Origin: Ceratothoa steindachneri
Lineage: Eukaryota; Arthropoda; Malacostraca; Isopoda; Cymothoidae
DNA length: 64,000 nucleotides
Assembly: GCA_963969495.1 (NCBI GenBank)
Contig: OZ018321.1
Coordinates: 122,105,129-122,169,128 of the forward strand
Reading direction: 5' to 3'
The notes beneath the pieces were generated by a model. The model did not search any database. It was not told the origin of the DNA and saw only the letters and a program-made list of their open reading frames with translations. Both the position numbers and the translations under genes were made by a program. Below, piece by piece: positions 30,782-44,194 of this stretch (the first letter of the stretch is position 1; every line of letters starts with the position of its first letter).

Positions 30782-30820
<39 letters not shown>
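30713..30820. repeat. Two adjacent (AT)n tracts
   Basis: AT tracts at 30713-30768 and 30785-30820 separated by TTGGGGGTATTGTCTT. Confidence 0.95.
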
Positions 30821-30822
<2 letters not shown>

Positions 30823-33800
30823 AACTGCAACTTGGCAAGCCATTGGTCCAAACCTGGTCTGCCCGTGCTTGTGTACGACTTGAGCGCCGAGCTAGTTTAC
30901 TTGATTAAATAAATTTAAAGCTAAAACCAATGAGGTGCCCTACTCCAGAATTCCTTCGCATAAGTTAAGGCATTAGTAAGGATAAAAGAATTAAAAATTT
31001 GTCAAAAATTTATAGCAACCGATTTCCGGCCAATAGATTTCAACAAAGGCATTCTGGCCTATGCTATAAGTTAGATACCCTTCCAGTGTACATACTAGAT
31101 TCAGAAGGCTGTATAGTTCTTTCGGCATTAGGTGTGGCAGTGGCTTTATCCCTGTTACACCATCCATCTTTTTGTGTAAATTTAGTGGAAGAATTCTGAG
31201 AGTGATTTTACTAATGATTATTATTACTAAAGCAGTGTTGGAGGACCTTTTCCCTAGCACTGATATATTTATACCCGGTAATAAGTTGTGTGTACTAAAT
31301 AGAAGGAATTTATGAATATGGATTACATATTTTTTAATAGTAGGCATTAAGCAGGTAGGTCATAATTGGTCTTAGTTATATCATTGTGTCTATTTGAGAA
31401 TTTATTAAAGGCCAATTAATATATTTCAACCGCGGGCGAGCGATTTTCCACCCCTTTACACTAATGTTTGGGATGTGCGGCACTGTGAAACTGTTACCGC
31501 TGACAATGAAATTTAATACACAACTCTATATCTCCCTACTTCCAAGAAAATACACAAAATACCTGATTGTGAGTGGCAGAGTATCTGTTCAAAATTACGA
31601 AGCTGTTTGCAAATTGGGTTGGTAGTCATGGGTAAATCACTCTTAATACTGCCATACATACCTATGCTCTAAAGATATCAATTCACCAAATAAATGATTG
31701 CATTTCTTGGACCAGCAAAATGTGTCTTATTATGCTGTCTTAAGTTCTTGAGATTACAATATCAGATCTTAAATTTACAAGGTTTCTATTAAAATTAATA
31801 TTTTATATGCAATCAAATAAGAATATAGTAAGTTCTTTTGCCCTAGATATGGATTTCTTTGGAATAAATGCATAGAATCAATGAGTAAGGTATTTCTGAG
31901 TCTTAATATATGTAGGTTTCCTTCATCTTACTTTAATGAGACAAGTTAAGCTATATATTTCTTCTGATAGTTGCCGAAATAGGCTATATTCTTTTTTAAT
32001 GCACTGTTTCATTCCATTCTCAAGTTTTATTCCCATCTTTATTACATCTTTGTTTTTCCATCTTAAAAATTGATTTGTGGATTTGTTAGCGACGTTTCTT
32101 TCTCCAAAATCAGGAGTAAATTTGTCGGTTACTATGTACTCGTATAAATCATATAAATTATTCCAAAATATATACTCTGCACTGGCCGATTGTCTTTTGA
32201 GGTTTGCGATTCAAAACAAGGTATTCAAAAAATACTTCCCAATATTTGAATTATATAGAATCAAATAAGACAGTTCAAAGAGCGTTGAATTTTGTGATCA
32301 TTTTAGTTGTTAGTTGTTTGTAACTGCCTTTATAAGGAGAGGGTCGGGAATAGCTGAATGTTAGATTTAATTTTAACACCGGATATAAGTTTAGGTCAAG
32401 TGGTTATAAATTGACAAATAAATAAAAGTGCATGATATGAGAGAGCTGGAACCTTTGGAAGGAAAATCATAGGAGAGTGAGAGATAGCCACGCGAAAATA
32501 ACATCATTAAAGCGGAAAACAACTCATAATTACACATGGATGTACTTATGAGGCTGGCATAAAGAATATGCTGTATGATGTGTTTAATGTTTGATGTGAA
32601 AGTTTGGATTGGTATGAGTAATGGACTATCTGACGAGAAGGTTGTTCTGTGAAGGTTAATCGATTGATGCGAGTATGAGAAAATATGAAGGAGAAAAAAG
32701 ATATAAATAATAAGTCTATTGGATAAGAGAAAAGGATAAAGAGTGTATGAGACCATTTTATAACAAGAGAGAGAACGTAAAGGTGACCATGGGAATAGAT
32801 TAAATATCGAACAATTTGAAATTTTGGGGGTAGGTAGATAAAGCCTATTATGGAAGGCAAGAACATCAAATAGAGTGTAGAGTTAGAGTGAAGGAAGGTT
32901 GATGCGAAACATTCATTTAAGATGAAATTGGAAATGGATTTACAGAGTGTACATAATTCTAAAAAGTATATCAAAAAGAAGCGAATAAAGATTAAAAGGT
33001 CTAAAATTAACAGTGAACAAAATTATTAGACACAATCCTTCCCCCCAGCAATTAAGGCATTTGAAATGACGGAGAATGAGGATCATGATAAAAACAGGAA
33101 CAAATTTGAAAGAGGCTGAGACGAATAGCCGAGCGAGGTTTGAGTATGAAAAGGACAAGAGACCTTTTGTGACATCAGTCTGTAGCGAACTCCTTGAACA
33201 AGTAAAATATATGAAATTCTAGGTTGCATTTTGTGTGGTGTGGATAAAACGATGATGTGCATTAATAATATTTTGTCGGAGAACGGTTTATAGTTTTACC
33301 ACTGAATGTTTTGGGGAGCGGAGGGTTACGTTTTACTTAGTGGAGAGCTACATTTTCCAGCAGATCCAAACCATGAGTTGCAACAGCATATCTCAGGTAC
33401 CAAAAAGTAGACTCATTCTCTATAATTAATATGGTATAATTTTGCTACGTTAGGTAGCAACGTTGAACTTATTTTTATGATAGCACGATCAAATTTACCA
33501 ACTTGTAAATTATCATGAGTGTTTCGATGAATAAAGCTTTCTGGTGTTATTGGACACCTCCATATTAAAAGTCCACTCTTTTCATTTATTCTGACTTTCT
33601 TTACGCTCATCAAGCCTATTTTAGGTGCTACCACCCTCGCTACCCATCAAACGCCAGCTTACTCCTTCAACCAAAATGCAGCCATTTCACTTGAACAATC
33701 AAGAATAATTACTACCTCACTTTGTTAACAATAAATAATAGAAAAATAATTGGAAAGCGTTATTATAAGCAAAAGTTCCATTGGGGATCCTCCATGAAAA

Positions 33801-33880
33801 CTTTACATTCACTTATAGCCTGCTTCAAACAACCAGCAATCTTATATAATGGATACGGAAAATTGTTTGGGGATTCAAGT
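30821..33880. other. Unassigned segment
   Basis: No element recognised in about 3 kb. A 118-residue minus frame at 30991-31347 (contains KKMDGVTGIKPLPHLMPKE) has no motif I can name. Three overlapping minus-strand frames at 32391-33158 are open because the plus strand is purine-rich; their hydrophobic, F/L/S-rich products look compositional. Decayed transposons are likely. Confidence 0.3.
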
Positions 33881-33884
33881 GCCT

Positions 33885-34360
33885 TAATATATGTCAGGTA
33901 GTCGAAAACACTACAATTCAGCGAGTTGGCTTTTTAAGACACAAAATTCCACGTCCACAAAGACAAAATTTCGGTTTGCCTTCTCCCATATACCAGCAGA
34001 ACGCATGGAAGTAGCAGAAGAAGCAGAGACGAATATCTACGATGCTCTCAAGGCCATCATCTTTCGGCACAACGAGTCCTCGAATAAGCAACGATGGCAA
34101 AATCTCATCAGGAATATCACCCTCCTGGGGCAGAAGCACACAACTCTCCGCAGTTCCGAGACGATTCGGGTGCTAAAATTCTAGAGTCAGGGCTAAGACA
34201 AGCTTTTCTCAGTTTTCTTCCCATTCACATATCAAACATCTTGAAGGTGCTAGGGGACATTCAACCCTCTAAAGCTTGGCAAAAACCTGCTGATTTTGTT
34301 TTAACCCGAAATGCGTTAGGTGGTCAGGAGCTAGTCAACGTTGCCGAATAAAATGGTCTG
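33885..34360 (+). pseudogene. Ty3/gypsy Gag fragment
   Basis: Two overlapping plus frames (33891-34184 and 34094-34351) together follow a Gag pattern common in arthropod Ty3/gypsy elements: KFRFAFSHIPAERMEV, ETNIYDALKAIIFRHNESSN, LRQAFLSFLPIHISNIL and KVLGDIQPSKAWQKPADFVL. A frameshift lies near 34140. The expected CCHC knuckle and protease are not clearly seen downstream. Gag would form the particle shell. Whether it belongs with the gypsy integrase at 40-41 kb (same strand) is unproven. Confidence 0.65.
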
Positions 34361-35190
34361 ACCTACTGAGGTTAGCGCAACACTCTGAATGCATACGACT
34401 ACACATCGCTAGAAGCAAAGGTTAAGAAACTCATCGAGAGGGCCCAGAATCTGGCATGTGAGCTGGGGAGGAAAAGCTCTTTACGAGGTAAAAGTTCTTA
34501 TTTCCTGCTCATGCTCTCGGTTCTCGAGTCGGTCTGGCTGTTCGCCAGTGGAAGATCCAGTGATTGAGTCATCGATCTAGTTCTGTTATCACCGGAAATT
34601 CAAATGTGAGGATCATAGCTGCCTATTACCCTGTTGCTTGCATATGGAGGGAAGCCAATTACTATATTTTCTTGCTTCCTCCAAGGGGGACCCTAGGTCC
34701 ACTATATTTACTTCGCTATCGGAAGTCAATCAACAACATCCTGCTGAAGTCTAAAACTCTTATGCAGCCACCACTCTTACCAATGTGCTTAAACTGGACC
34801 CCATTGAAATTTGCACATCCTAAAGGCAACAGTAATTAGGTGTAAATCCACAGGAAATGAAAACCGATTTTTACGCTGAAATACAAAATGTACCTAACCT
34901 CGACAAAGTTGTCCTTCCCTTCTCTACACGCAACTAGCAGCGACGCTCTCCGGGTGCCCCACCATCTCCATTTCAGGAAAACCTTACCCCTGAGGACTAA
35001 ATAAGACCTCCCGCGCAATCACCATGGGAGCAATGCAGGCCTAAACTTCTGCCTATTCTTCCAGGATTCATAGACGATAATCATCTTCTTCGTTGACAGC
35101 AGCTCCACCGTCTCCTTTCGCCCGTCCTCGCTTCAGGAAAACAGCGGAACTCTAATGGTTTTCTCGCCTACTAACCTAATGGCCCACCGA
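34361..35190. other. Unassigned, possibly gypsy remnant
   Basis: Plus-strand sequence after the Gag fragment with no recognised motif. It may be worn gag-pol sequence. It ends at the 3' end of the minus-strand CR1/L2 element. Confidence 0.3.
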
Positions 35191-35194
35191 AATT

Positions 35195-37625
35195 GAGTAA
35201 CAAGGAGTAACAAGAAAAATAAGTACCCTAAAAGAATTTACGGCCCATTCAATGAAAGTACCTTTGGACTAGCTGTCGAGCGAGCACATCCCCGCTCAAT
35301 TGCTTTACGTCTTCCCTAAACGGCTACTTTTCAAGACTTTGTCTAGTCTTGTATTAAACTGGTCAACAGAATTGCTGTTAACAACCTCCATCGTTAATGC
35401 GTTCAATCTACTACAGATACTTTACGTGAAAAATTAACCACACAGATCGCGGTTGTAACGCTTAGGCTCAAGTTTGAAGCCGTGTTTTCTTGTTCTGCTC
35501 TCATTAAGGCAGAAAATATCCCTGTTTCAACATTGTTGAACCCTCGAAGTATTTTGAAAACTTCGATAAGCTGACCATGCAGTCTGCGGGTTTCCAACGA
35601 GAACAGACCTAATTCCCTTAATCTATCTTCACAACTTTTATATCTGATAGAGGAAATCAGTTTGGTTGCCCTGGCTTGCATGTTTCCAATCTCGCGATGT
35701 CCTTTCGAAACGAAGGACTCTAAAATTGTACGGCATAATCCAGGTGCGGTAGGACGAGAGAGTTGTACAGACACAGTACTATCTCCTTGTTCCGATATCC
35801 AAACTGTCGCTTTATATAACCTAACATCCTTTGGACTTTCTTTTCTACCTCAATACACTGTTTCGAGAACTTGAGGTCACTGGTGAGATTTACACCCAAG
35901 TCCTTCTACGTGTCGGTTGATTCAAGAGCAGTGCCCTTAAGGATATAAGATGATTGAGGATTTCGGTGGTCGATATGCATCACTTTGCATTTGTTTACGT
36001 TGGAAGGCATTTGCCACTTATCTAACCACTCTTCAATCTTCCGAAGATCATCTTGTGGGCGGGCAGTACTTCTATCCTTTGCAACGTTCATACCAAGCTC
36101 AGTATCGTCAGCAATTTTAGAAATATTTGCAACCATGTCACAGTCTATGTCATTGATGTAGATGATGAATAGTAGTTGTTCTAGGACAGAACCTTGAGCC
36201 ACCCTGCTAGTAACGGGTACCCACTCAGAAGCCTGTCCATTCAGCACCACCCGTTGCCGTCTTCCATTTAGCCAGTTCTCTATCCAGCTGGCTACATTTC
36301 CATCTATGCCCAGCGCTCGTACTTTCCGGAGAAGGTGGCGGTATAGTACCTTATAAAAGGCTTTCTGATAGTCTAAGTAGACCACATACACCACCTTGTC
36401 CCGATTGTGCTCACTAAAGACGAAGTGGAAGAATTCCACAAGTTTCGTTAAGCATGACTGTTGCCTTCGGAAGACGTGCTGGGAACTCCTCAGTAGCAGG
36501 TTTGACTCTAAATGCGATGTTATTTTGTACACCATGATGCTTTGCATGAGTTTACCGACTATCAAAGTCAGAATGATAAGTCGGTAGTTTGACGGTTGGC
36601 TACGGCCTCCTTTCTTGAAGAAAGGAGTCACCTCCTATTCACATCAGTCTCTAGGAACGCATTCGGCCCGGATTGACATGTTGAAGATTGCGCTCAGGTG
36701 TCGTGACACTTGATCGCGCACTTCTTTCAATACTTTAGGTAAAAACCAATCCGGGCCAGGTCACTTATTTGTCATTGGGTCAGTGATCTTCTTTTTTATT
36801 TCTGCTTCGGTGAAGTTCATATCCTCCAGCTTTTCCCCAGAGTAGGATTCTCTCGGCTGGAAGATGGAACTACACTCTTCAGTAAACACTGAAGAGAATT
36901 ATTCATTGATAAGAATGGCATTTTTTGCATCTGAGTGCTTTAATGTCCCCTCCTCATTCCTCAACGGGCCAATCGTTCAACGGATTGGTTTACGGCTGTT
37001 TACATATCCAAAGAACTCCTTGGGATTCTCTTCACAAAGTCTGTCCACTCGGAGTTCCTCAGACCACTTAGCCGCCCGTATGCTGGACTTCACTCTCCTG
37101 GCTAGCCTCCGGTATTCGTCAAATTCACCCGAGATCTTCGATTCCGGTACACATTTTTCTTCTCCCTAAGCAGGTGGCAGATTTCTCGATTAAACCTCTT
37201 TGGTTGAACAGAAGACCGATGATGGCATTTAAGAGGGATGATACGCGATTGAAGACTCATAAATGTGGTTTTGAATCTGTTCCACGAGTCTTCAATAGCC
37301 TCGCATATTTCTAGCCTTGCGTTAGTCAGTCCAGCACGAAGACCTGCAAAGTCTGCTCTTTTCAAATCTAGTTTCCTTGATTTAGTAATTGCAGGCCCTG
37401 ACGTAGAGACTTTGAGTACAAATATAATTAGTCGGTGGTCACTGCCACCGAGCTCTTTGCCAACAGAGAGCTCCTCAACGATGTCATCCTCAGAGGTGAA
37501 AACCAAGTCGAGGATATTGTCTCCTCTCGTTGGCTCTCTTACCCATTGAGTCAGGAACTCGTTGTTCGCGAACTTCAGGAGTATTGCGTTCTCGCGACAG
37601 AGTTCTCTCCAGCTGAAGAGGGTTC
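35195..37625 (-). mobile_element. CR1/L2-clade element, 5' truncated
   Basis: From high to low coordinate: end of the endonuclease, linker, RT, C-terminal region, 3' UTR and a short tail of GTTACTCCTT-type repeats (35195-35214). The 5' cut at about 37625 is typical of incomplete target-primed reverse transcription. Confidence 0.85.
35318..37625 (-). pseudogene. CR1/L2 ORF2, reverse transcriptase with endonuclease tail
   Basis: The endonuclease end is VFTSEDDIVEELSVGKELG followed by GSDHRLI (37506-37425), with the catalytic D-H. RT: GPDWFLPKVLKEV (about 36750), PSNYRLIILTLIVGKLMQSI (about 36590), FRRQQSCLTKLVEFFH, motif A VVYLDYQKAFYKV (family KAFDKV), motif B AQGSVLEQLLFIIYINDI, motif C KIADDTELGMNV (about 36125; both D retained), and WQMPSNVNKCKVMHIDHRNP. 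The C-terminus reads MQARATKLISSIRYKSCEDR and LETRRLHGQLIEVFKIL (35403-35690), ending near 35318. Only a few frame breaks are present, so this is one of the younger copies, but it lacks most of its endonuclease and ORF1. Confidence 0.92.
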
Positions 37626-38580
37626 TAAGAGTGCTTTACATACACAGTTGCTAGGCCAAAGATTATTCAAACACGGCTACAAATATATACTTTAATAGGA
37701 CTAAAGATTATATATACGTTCATATAGGGAAAGTCAAAGGTCAATGCAATTAAATATTTACAGTTCACTGCTAAAATGATTAACACTATCAATTAAGTTG
37801 GAACCGAGGGATAATTAATTAAGTAATCATTTTACAATTATGAAAATTCTAGAGTGAGGGCGATCCTTGAGCTTCGACGCTGTTAAGGTGGGAGGAGCGT
37901 GACAAAGCAGGTGTTAAATCCCCTTTACCTTGTTATGCGGTGAGTAGGACCAGCTAGGTAAGTTCGACCATAAGCTTGTGGGACTTTCACGAGACGCTCA
38001 ATTCATCTTCGGGAAACTGAAGTTGGTGGCCTCTTATCCTTAAGAGGCAAACGGAGGGTACGTCGAGGATTGTTTTTCCGATCCTTAAAATCCGGAGACG
38101 TGGTGAGAAGGGTTGAAACGCGCCTAACTATTTCCACGAGCAACACTGAGTGACGACTAGCTCTTCCTTGCCTCTTCGACAATTACCCAATTCTTCTCTG
38201 GACGAGAATGTAGTCGATTTCCTCTCGACTAACGAAGACGTTAGACCTAACCTACTCGACGGCGGCTTCAGACACGATCTGCAAGTGAACTTTGAGGTGT
38301 CGAATATATACCTCGAAATTATCTTGTCGGGGAGAGAGATTCATCGCCAACAGACTTCCTTAATTGCCTAGGGTCGCGATAAAGTTCTATAGCACAAGGT
38401 CGCGATACTTACTTAATGTTCTTTCTATTGTTATAATTTCCGGAGTATTAAGCGCAGGCGAATATAGAGCGGTAAAGGGCGAACTGGGAAAGTCAGGAAG
38501 GGGGGGGGGGATTCTTTCTCTCTCTCATTATTCCACACTTATATGCTTCTTTTGGTTTTAATCTTTCACGTACGGTCTCC
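37626..38580. other. LTR-like or unassigned insert next to CR1
   Basis: About 0.95 kb without coding motifs, directly abutting the CR1 truncation point. It includes GGTCGCGATA-type repeats (38373-38410), a poly-G run near 38500 and an AT-rich half. The character resembles an LTR, but neither ends nor a second copy are found. Confidence 0.3.
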
Positions 38581-39539
38581 CATTTGCTGTTCTTAGTTGC
38601 TAACGTAAGGCACTCCACATTCTTGGCCAATTTCCTGCAATACTTCTGGTTTATCCTTGATGTAAAAAGGCGTTATTCACGAATCGATTTTTCAGAAGCA
38701 TTATTCACGACACTCCTTCTCGCTCCCCGCAAGTTCACTATTAGCACAGCTCTTTAAGGGTTTGGTTTTTCCTCGTTCCACAGGACTGCTCTGATCCATA
38801 CATCCCACAATACGTGCACAATACAGTACACTACCCGCATCTTTCTTAGGCCTAACCACCCCCATTATTACGTGGACAGCCGGTGAAACAGTCTAGGTAA
38901 AACTATATAGACAAATCATGATCACTTGTCTTCGCACTCCTGCGCCACGGAGAGGTTGTCAAGAATGAAGAAGGCAGGAATAATTTGGAAATCGCGATCT
39001 TCATGAGCATCACAATTACGCATATTTTATAAACTCTAATGCTAAGAATTTTACGACAAATTCCGTTGAAAGCGCCGTGTGTGAAGAAAACGTTTCTAAC
39101 AATGGCGTTTTCTGTGTAAATTTTTCTTTACATGCAATTCGGTTTTAGGTCGTCTCTTCCTTTAGTTTTCAACTCTAGAAAACATATTGGTCAACTCTTC
39201 GACAAAAAACTTACCTAGAACACCTAAATCAGTAGGTGACTGCTTACTAGAGTTAAATTTATAGTTGGCACTACACAAAGTCCAATTATGAGTAAACGAA
39301 CTCGAATTTCTGCCAGTTCCTAACCAACAAGACATTTCACCTTTACCTGATAGAGTTGCAGCTATAAGCAATTTTCATCCAAATCTCTAAGGAAGTTCAT
39401 AGGCCTATTCAACTTTAGCAGAAATCATGTAGAGTAAGGTGCTTCCAACTTAGGTCGGATAAATGTCCCCTGGAAGGAAAGCTGCAAAGTGCTACTAATC
39501 CCTTTCAGGATGCCAAATTGTATATTTCCTAAGCTAACG
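38581..39539. other. Unassigned spacer
   Basis: No gene recognised. A 69-residue minus frame at 39162-39371 has no motif. Confidence 0.3.
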
Positions 39540-41110
39540 AATTTTGGCGCCCATTGCAAGTGGCACCATTTCGTTTTAGGCCGATGAAAATGCGACAAGT
39601 GTATGAGGCACCTTATAACAACGTAAGAACGGAAGGTGTGCTCCGTTACCTTTCCTTTCAAAAGGTACTGTCCCAGTTATTTAAAAAATGTCTACCTTTG
39701 GAAATGAGATCCCTTCAGTTTTTTTCTGTATTAAAAAATCTTTCCCACGATAAAAATACGCAAGGAAAGCCTTTTACTGACCCTCTACTTGTGTCTTGAA
39801 AGCTAGATTTAATTAAGCAATTTTTTTGATGACCAACATTGGTCACAGGCCAAGCCATACGCTCCAGTTTACGCTCTGTCTCAGAATTTACCGACCACAG
39901 ACAATCTCTCTCCTACTCAAATGACAATTATTTCAATGCACTGTCCGACCTAGGCCCTCTCTTACAATATACTCTCGTGGTTGTCACTGAAAAAATTTTA
40001 ATTTCCTTCTAAACGGTTCCGTATGTCCTGCTAGCCGTAGAACAACTCAGCTGCTCGCTCTTTGCTTGCTTTTTGTGTGAGAAAAAACAAACTACCGATT
40101 ATCCTCACTCTGAATGCTGAAAACGGACCACAAAATTCCTGTGGACTCCTTGCTAAATAGACGAAAGTCGCCGTGTTCCAACATTTAAACAAATATATAT
40201 CTAACCTATATCATTGATTGGCTCACGTAGTTGTTAAGGGAACACTCTTTCAACCTTCAAAGCAATTTATGTAACCTTAAATGTTAAAGATGTCAAAAAT
40301 CTTGTTCGTACTTGCGTTTTCTGTCAGCAAATATGCACGAGAAAAATTACCAAACCTCAATCCAGGCAATTTTTGTTGCCGGACTCAAACCTAAGTGTTC
40401 TTCATATAGACATTACTAGGACCTACGCCTAAAATACATGGGTTAATTCCTTATTATCTATCGTGGATAGATATAACAAATGGCCCGTGGTTCTACCCTT
40501 GCACAATTTATCTGCTGCGAATTAATTTAAACAATTACACAAGGATTGATTACGCGGTTCAGAGTCCCCAAAACGCTCACATCTGTAAATGTGGCTAAAT
40601 TTAGTTCTCATCTATTCTCTGAATTTACTTCGATTGTTGGCATTCGCCATGTTTTCACTATTCCTTGGAATCCGGGGAAGAATAGTGAAATCGAGTAGTT
40701 TCATGCTACGCTTAAAGCTTCCTGCTTGCCGGTTCCCCACATGATCAACAGTATAATAAATTATCATAGGTGGTACTTGCCCACCGTTCTCAAACCCAGG
40801 TGGACTCTGGTAATCACTGGCACTGGCACAGTCATGTTACGGGCGCACTACCTCTTTTCCATCTACACTTTCAAATCATTTTGATACCTGCATTCCCCTC
40901 ATTGAATTCGTGGAGCCCCCAAAACCTCACTTGGGAGAATTGCGCTCAGCGTCATCGCGCAAGCTTTTTTACGATCAGAATGCGCATCCCAAATGACTAC
41001 CAAACTTACACCGATGTGTTTGTAAGAAACAAGAAAAAAGAAAAGAAATTCCTAAACAAATTTAATCAGCCTTTTCCTGTTAAAGACAGCAGAACACCAT
41101 CATTATGTTA
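39540..41110 (+). pseudogene. Ty3/gypsy polyprotein 3' part with integrase
   Basis: The integrase is the clearest part. NLVRTCVFCQQICTRKI (about 40295-40345) holds the zinc-binding cysteines, and LLPDSNLSVLHIDITR (about 40375-40420) the first catalytic D. LSIVDRYNKWPVVLPLHNLS (about 40455-40515) and FSSHLFSEFTSIVGIRHVF (about 40600-40660) lead to the position of the catalytic E, read here as SEIE..HATLK after PWNPGKN. The C-terminal part includes VFVRNKKKEKKFL (about 41010-41050), the linker before the last beta barrel. Frames shift repeatedly. The 39540-40150 stretch is only weakly pol-like. Confidence 0.75.
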
Positions 41111-41480
41111 GGTCAGAATTTTATGCTCCACGGCATTAAACAGTTGCTAAGTGAATAAATATGCATAAAATAAAGTATTTTAATTCTCATTTTAAATTGA
41201 AATTTTGCTGAAAATTGAGTCAAACCGGGAGGGTGTCCCGGTGCTGCCATAGACCGATAGCAACCCAACGATGGCGGTACCTGGCAACCTCACGCTCCTC
41301 GAGCCAGGTTTAAGTTCAACTGAGAGATATGCGAGTCATAGATCGTGTTTATATCCTCTTGCCCTCCACTGCTACCCTCGCTCCACGTGAAGCACCAGCT
41401 TTCACCGACAACCTCCAAGCGGTTTATTCACACGAGCTACAGGCATTTGACTTGATCAATTAAGCAGTATTCTTAACTGA
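41111..41480 (+). other. Possible polypurine tract and LTR start after gypsy pol
   Basis: Downstream of the integrase, GGGAGGG (41228-41234) is followed by TGTCCCGGTGCTGCC, an arrangement like a polypurine tract before a TG-starting LTR. An AATAAA lies at 41155-41160. The LTR end was not found. Confidence 0.3.
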
Positions 41481-42488
41481 ATTTGTTGATTATAAATAAT
41501 ATATTTCATAATTGGAGTGTGTTTGTATAATCAAATGCTCGAGCAAGTTCCCTATTTGTTTGCCATTCTTTGCTTTTAAAAGGTGTGAGAGTAGCTCCAT
41601 AGCTATGGAAATTTAGTTTCTTTGTTAATTAAAATAATTTCTGATTGAATAGCAAGTATTTTCTGTATTGATGGATTTTAATGTTCCTAAAAATTTATTT
41701 ATATACCACCATTTAAGTTTAATAACTTTTGAACCCAATTGATTGTAGTGTGGAATGTGGGCTGGGGTTGGTATAATGTTACACCTGCTACCCGGAAGAG
41801 TGGGACGATCTTCCGACAAAGTGCTGCAAGAGAAACTGGTTATCTTTCTCTCGGATTGCCTTTTGTACCTTTTTTAATTTACTTACTATCTGTTTTTTTT
41901 ATTCTTCCTACGTCTTCTCTTCTCTCAGTAAAGAAGTGGGTGGTGTAACTAGGAAAATAATGCCCCCAGTTATGCACCCTCCCGCCCTAATGCTTGCAAG
42001 GGAACCCGAGTATATGTATCTTTCACTATTTTTCTTTTGTCTACCTTTATTTCTTTCTCTACATATCTCTCCTTACCAACTTTCTCTTTGCCACACCTCG
42101 TAGCTATTGCTCTTTATTCAGGAAGAAAAAATATCATGAACCCAATTTGACATTTATATACGCGAACAAGAAGGAAAACAGTCCTAAAGAGTAGGTCATA
42201 AGGTCAATTCAAGAAACATTTAGGTCGAATTATATTGCAAAAGTTGTTTTAAATCCATTACGTATTAATCCAGTTAGGAAAAACGTGTAATGATCAAAGA
42301 TTCGCCGTTCTCTTTTAGTGTGTAATTATGAGAAAGAGCGTGCAATTATAGGAAAGTAAGTTATAAGAGCTATTGTATAAATAGGTGAAGGTGAGAAAAA
42401 ATAGGCGAACTGTTTCATTAAATTCGGGGAAAGAATCAGTCCTGTCCTGCTATAAACATCAAATTTCCGTGGCTTTAAATGAGAATGG

Positions 42489-42556
<68 letters not shown>

Positions 42557-44194
42557 CTTGCGTTGTCTCTATATCATAATTAACATTAATTCCATTCTCT
42601 GTCCTCCTGGGTTATCGGTCCCTACTTTTAACTTTTGTTGCTCTTTGTGCGATCCTACGCTTGGGCAATTCTGACGTCGCAGCGTGGACCAGATTTCTGT
42701 TCATTTTATTCTATTCCCTAGTTCTTTATTCTTCGTTCGTCTTTCTTTCCCTCTATTTTTCTATGTTTCTTTCTATATCTCGCTTCTTTCTCCAAAGACG
42801 GTCTTTAACATATTTTATGTAGAATATAAGACATTAGAGGAGGAGTAAGCAGTGCAGAGCAGGGAGTTTGCTCAAACGAAACTTTTCTATCTAAGAAAAC
42901 CACTGAGGCAACGTTATGAAAAATTTGAAAGCGTCGATGAATGAAAGAATGAAATGAGGCGAAAAGAGATTTTCAATACCAAAGGTGGGATGAAACAAAT
43001 TAATAATAACATTATAGAAACATTTAGGTTGAAATTAGAAGTGTATATGGCTAATATTAGAAAGTAAATAGGGAAAGGACTTGCAGATGTGAGAGACCTG
43101 AGATGAACGAGATACCTGACTAATAAATGTGACTTTATATTGTTGCATTTAAAATTGTTGTAAAATGGAATATGCGACCACAAAAATGAAGAAAATGAGC
43201 AATAGTTTTAAAGCAAACCACTTCCGAATAAATAACGTCCAGCAGCTCGTCAGGCCTTTTGTTATTCAACTTCAAAATGTTGGCTGAGAGCCATTTAGTA
43301 ATGAGAGAGTGAGGTAGACATGCGTGTCTTCAGCATAGAAATTTTATTAAGGACAGATGCAAGGGGCAAAATATTGATAAAGAAAATGGGGACCACTACC
43401 AAGTTTGGTCTTGTGATCAAGAATTAGCCCTGACGATAACTTTCCATCATTTTGAACATTGACTGTATTGAGAGATAGGCTGGTATGTTACAGTGATTTA
43501 TCTTCATTCATGGTTTCCTTACAATCCGGCTAACAGGAAGCTTATTATTAATCAGAGCGTACAGCATCAGATGTGCGGTAAGTGTTTATGTTTAGACAAC
43601 TCTTTAACTCACTATTTTTTTTCAAAAATGACCATAAAACTTTCAGTCATACAGGTTCACAAATACCTAATTCAAAACATTTATTATAAAAACTAAAGAA
43701 TTTTTAACCCACTAAATTCTGTTAATAAAGGGAAATAAGTCTTCTACATCATTCATTATATACCAATTTTCTCCTCTAAGTTGGGACATTAGTCTAGAAC
43801 GACACTAAATTGCTACTCAATTGCTATCCACTTTTATGTCCTATTAACCACACTTTTGCCTATCAAGTGTACACACAATATTGGCCTTCAATATTGTTAG
43901 GAACTTTGTGCTCTAATATTTCGCCCGAGAAAGGTCCATCCTTCTGCACAAAGCTCCAAATAGGCCCCCTAAAAAAATTGCCTTCAAACCTATCATGCAC
44001 CATATGACAAACAAACTTTACTCAGTCCCTTCTCTCCTAAACACTCGTTAACAAATTGAATATACCTTTACGTGGTCTTAGAACCTTTCGCTTGCCGTGA
44101 TATTTACTCATTTATATTCTTTTCAGAAGCAACTTATTTTACTTCATACTTGTTGAATCTCTTTATTACATCAGAACATTCTTAATCATACCCT
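41481..44194. other. Unassigned segment
   Basis: About 2.7 kb with no recognised element apart from the (GA)n tract at 42.5 kb. Frames such as 42914-43183 (-) and 40770-41111 (+) are shadows or compositional. Confidence 0.3.
42492..42553. repeat. (GA)n microsatellite
   Basis: About 30 GA units. Confidence 0.95.

Noticed and set aside
32391..33158. Three overlapping minus-strand frames as a multi-pass membrane gene
   Set aside because: Hydrophobic runs follow from purine bias on the plus strand; no start context, conserved motif or splice-like structure supports a gene.
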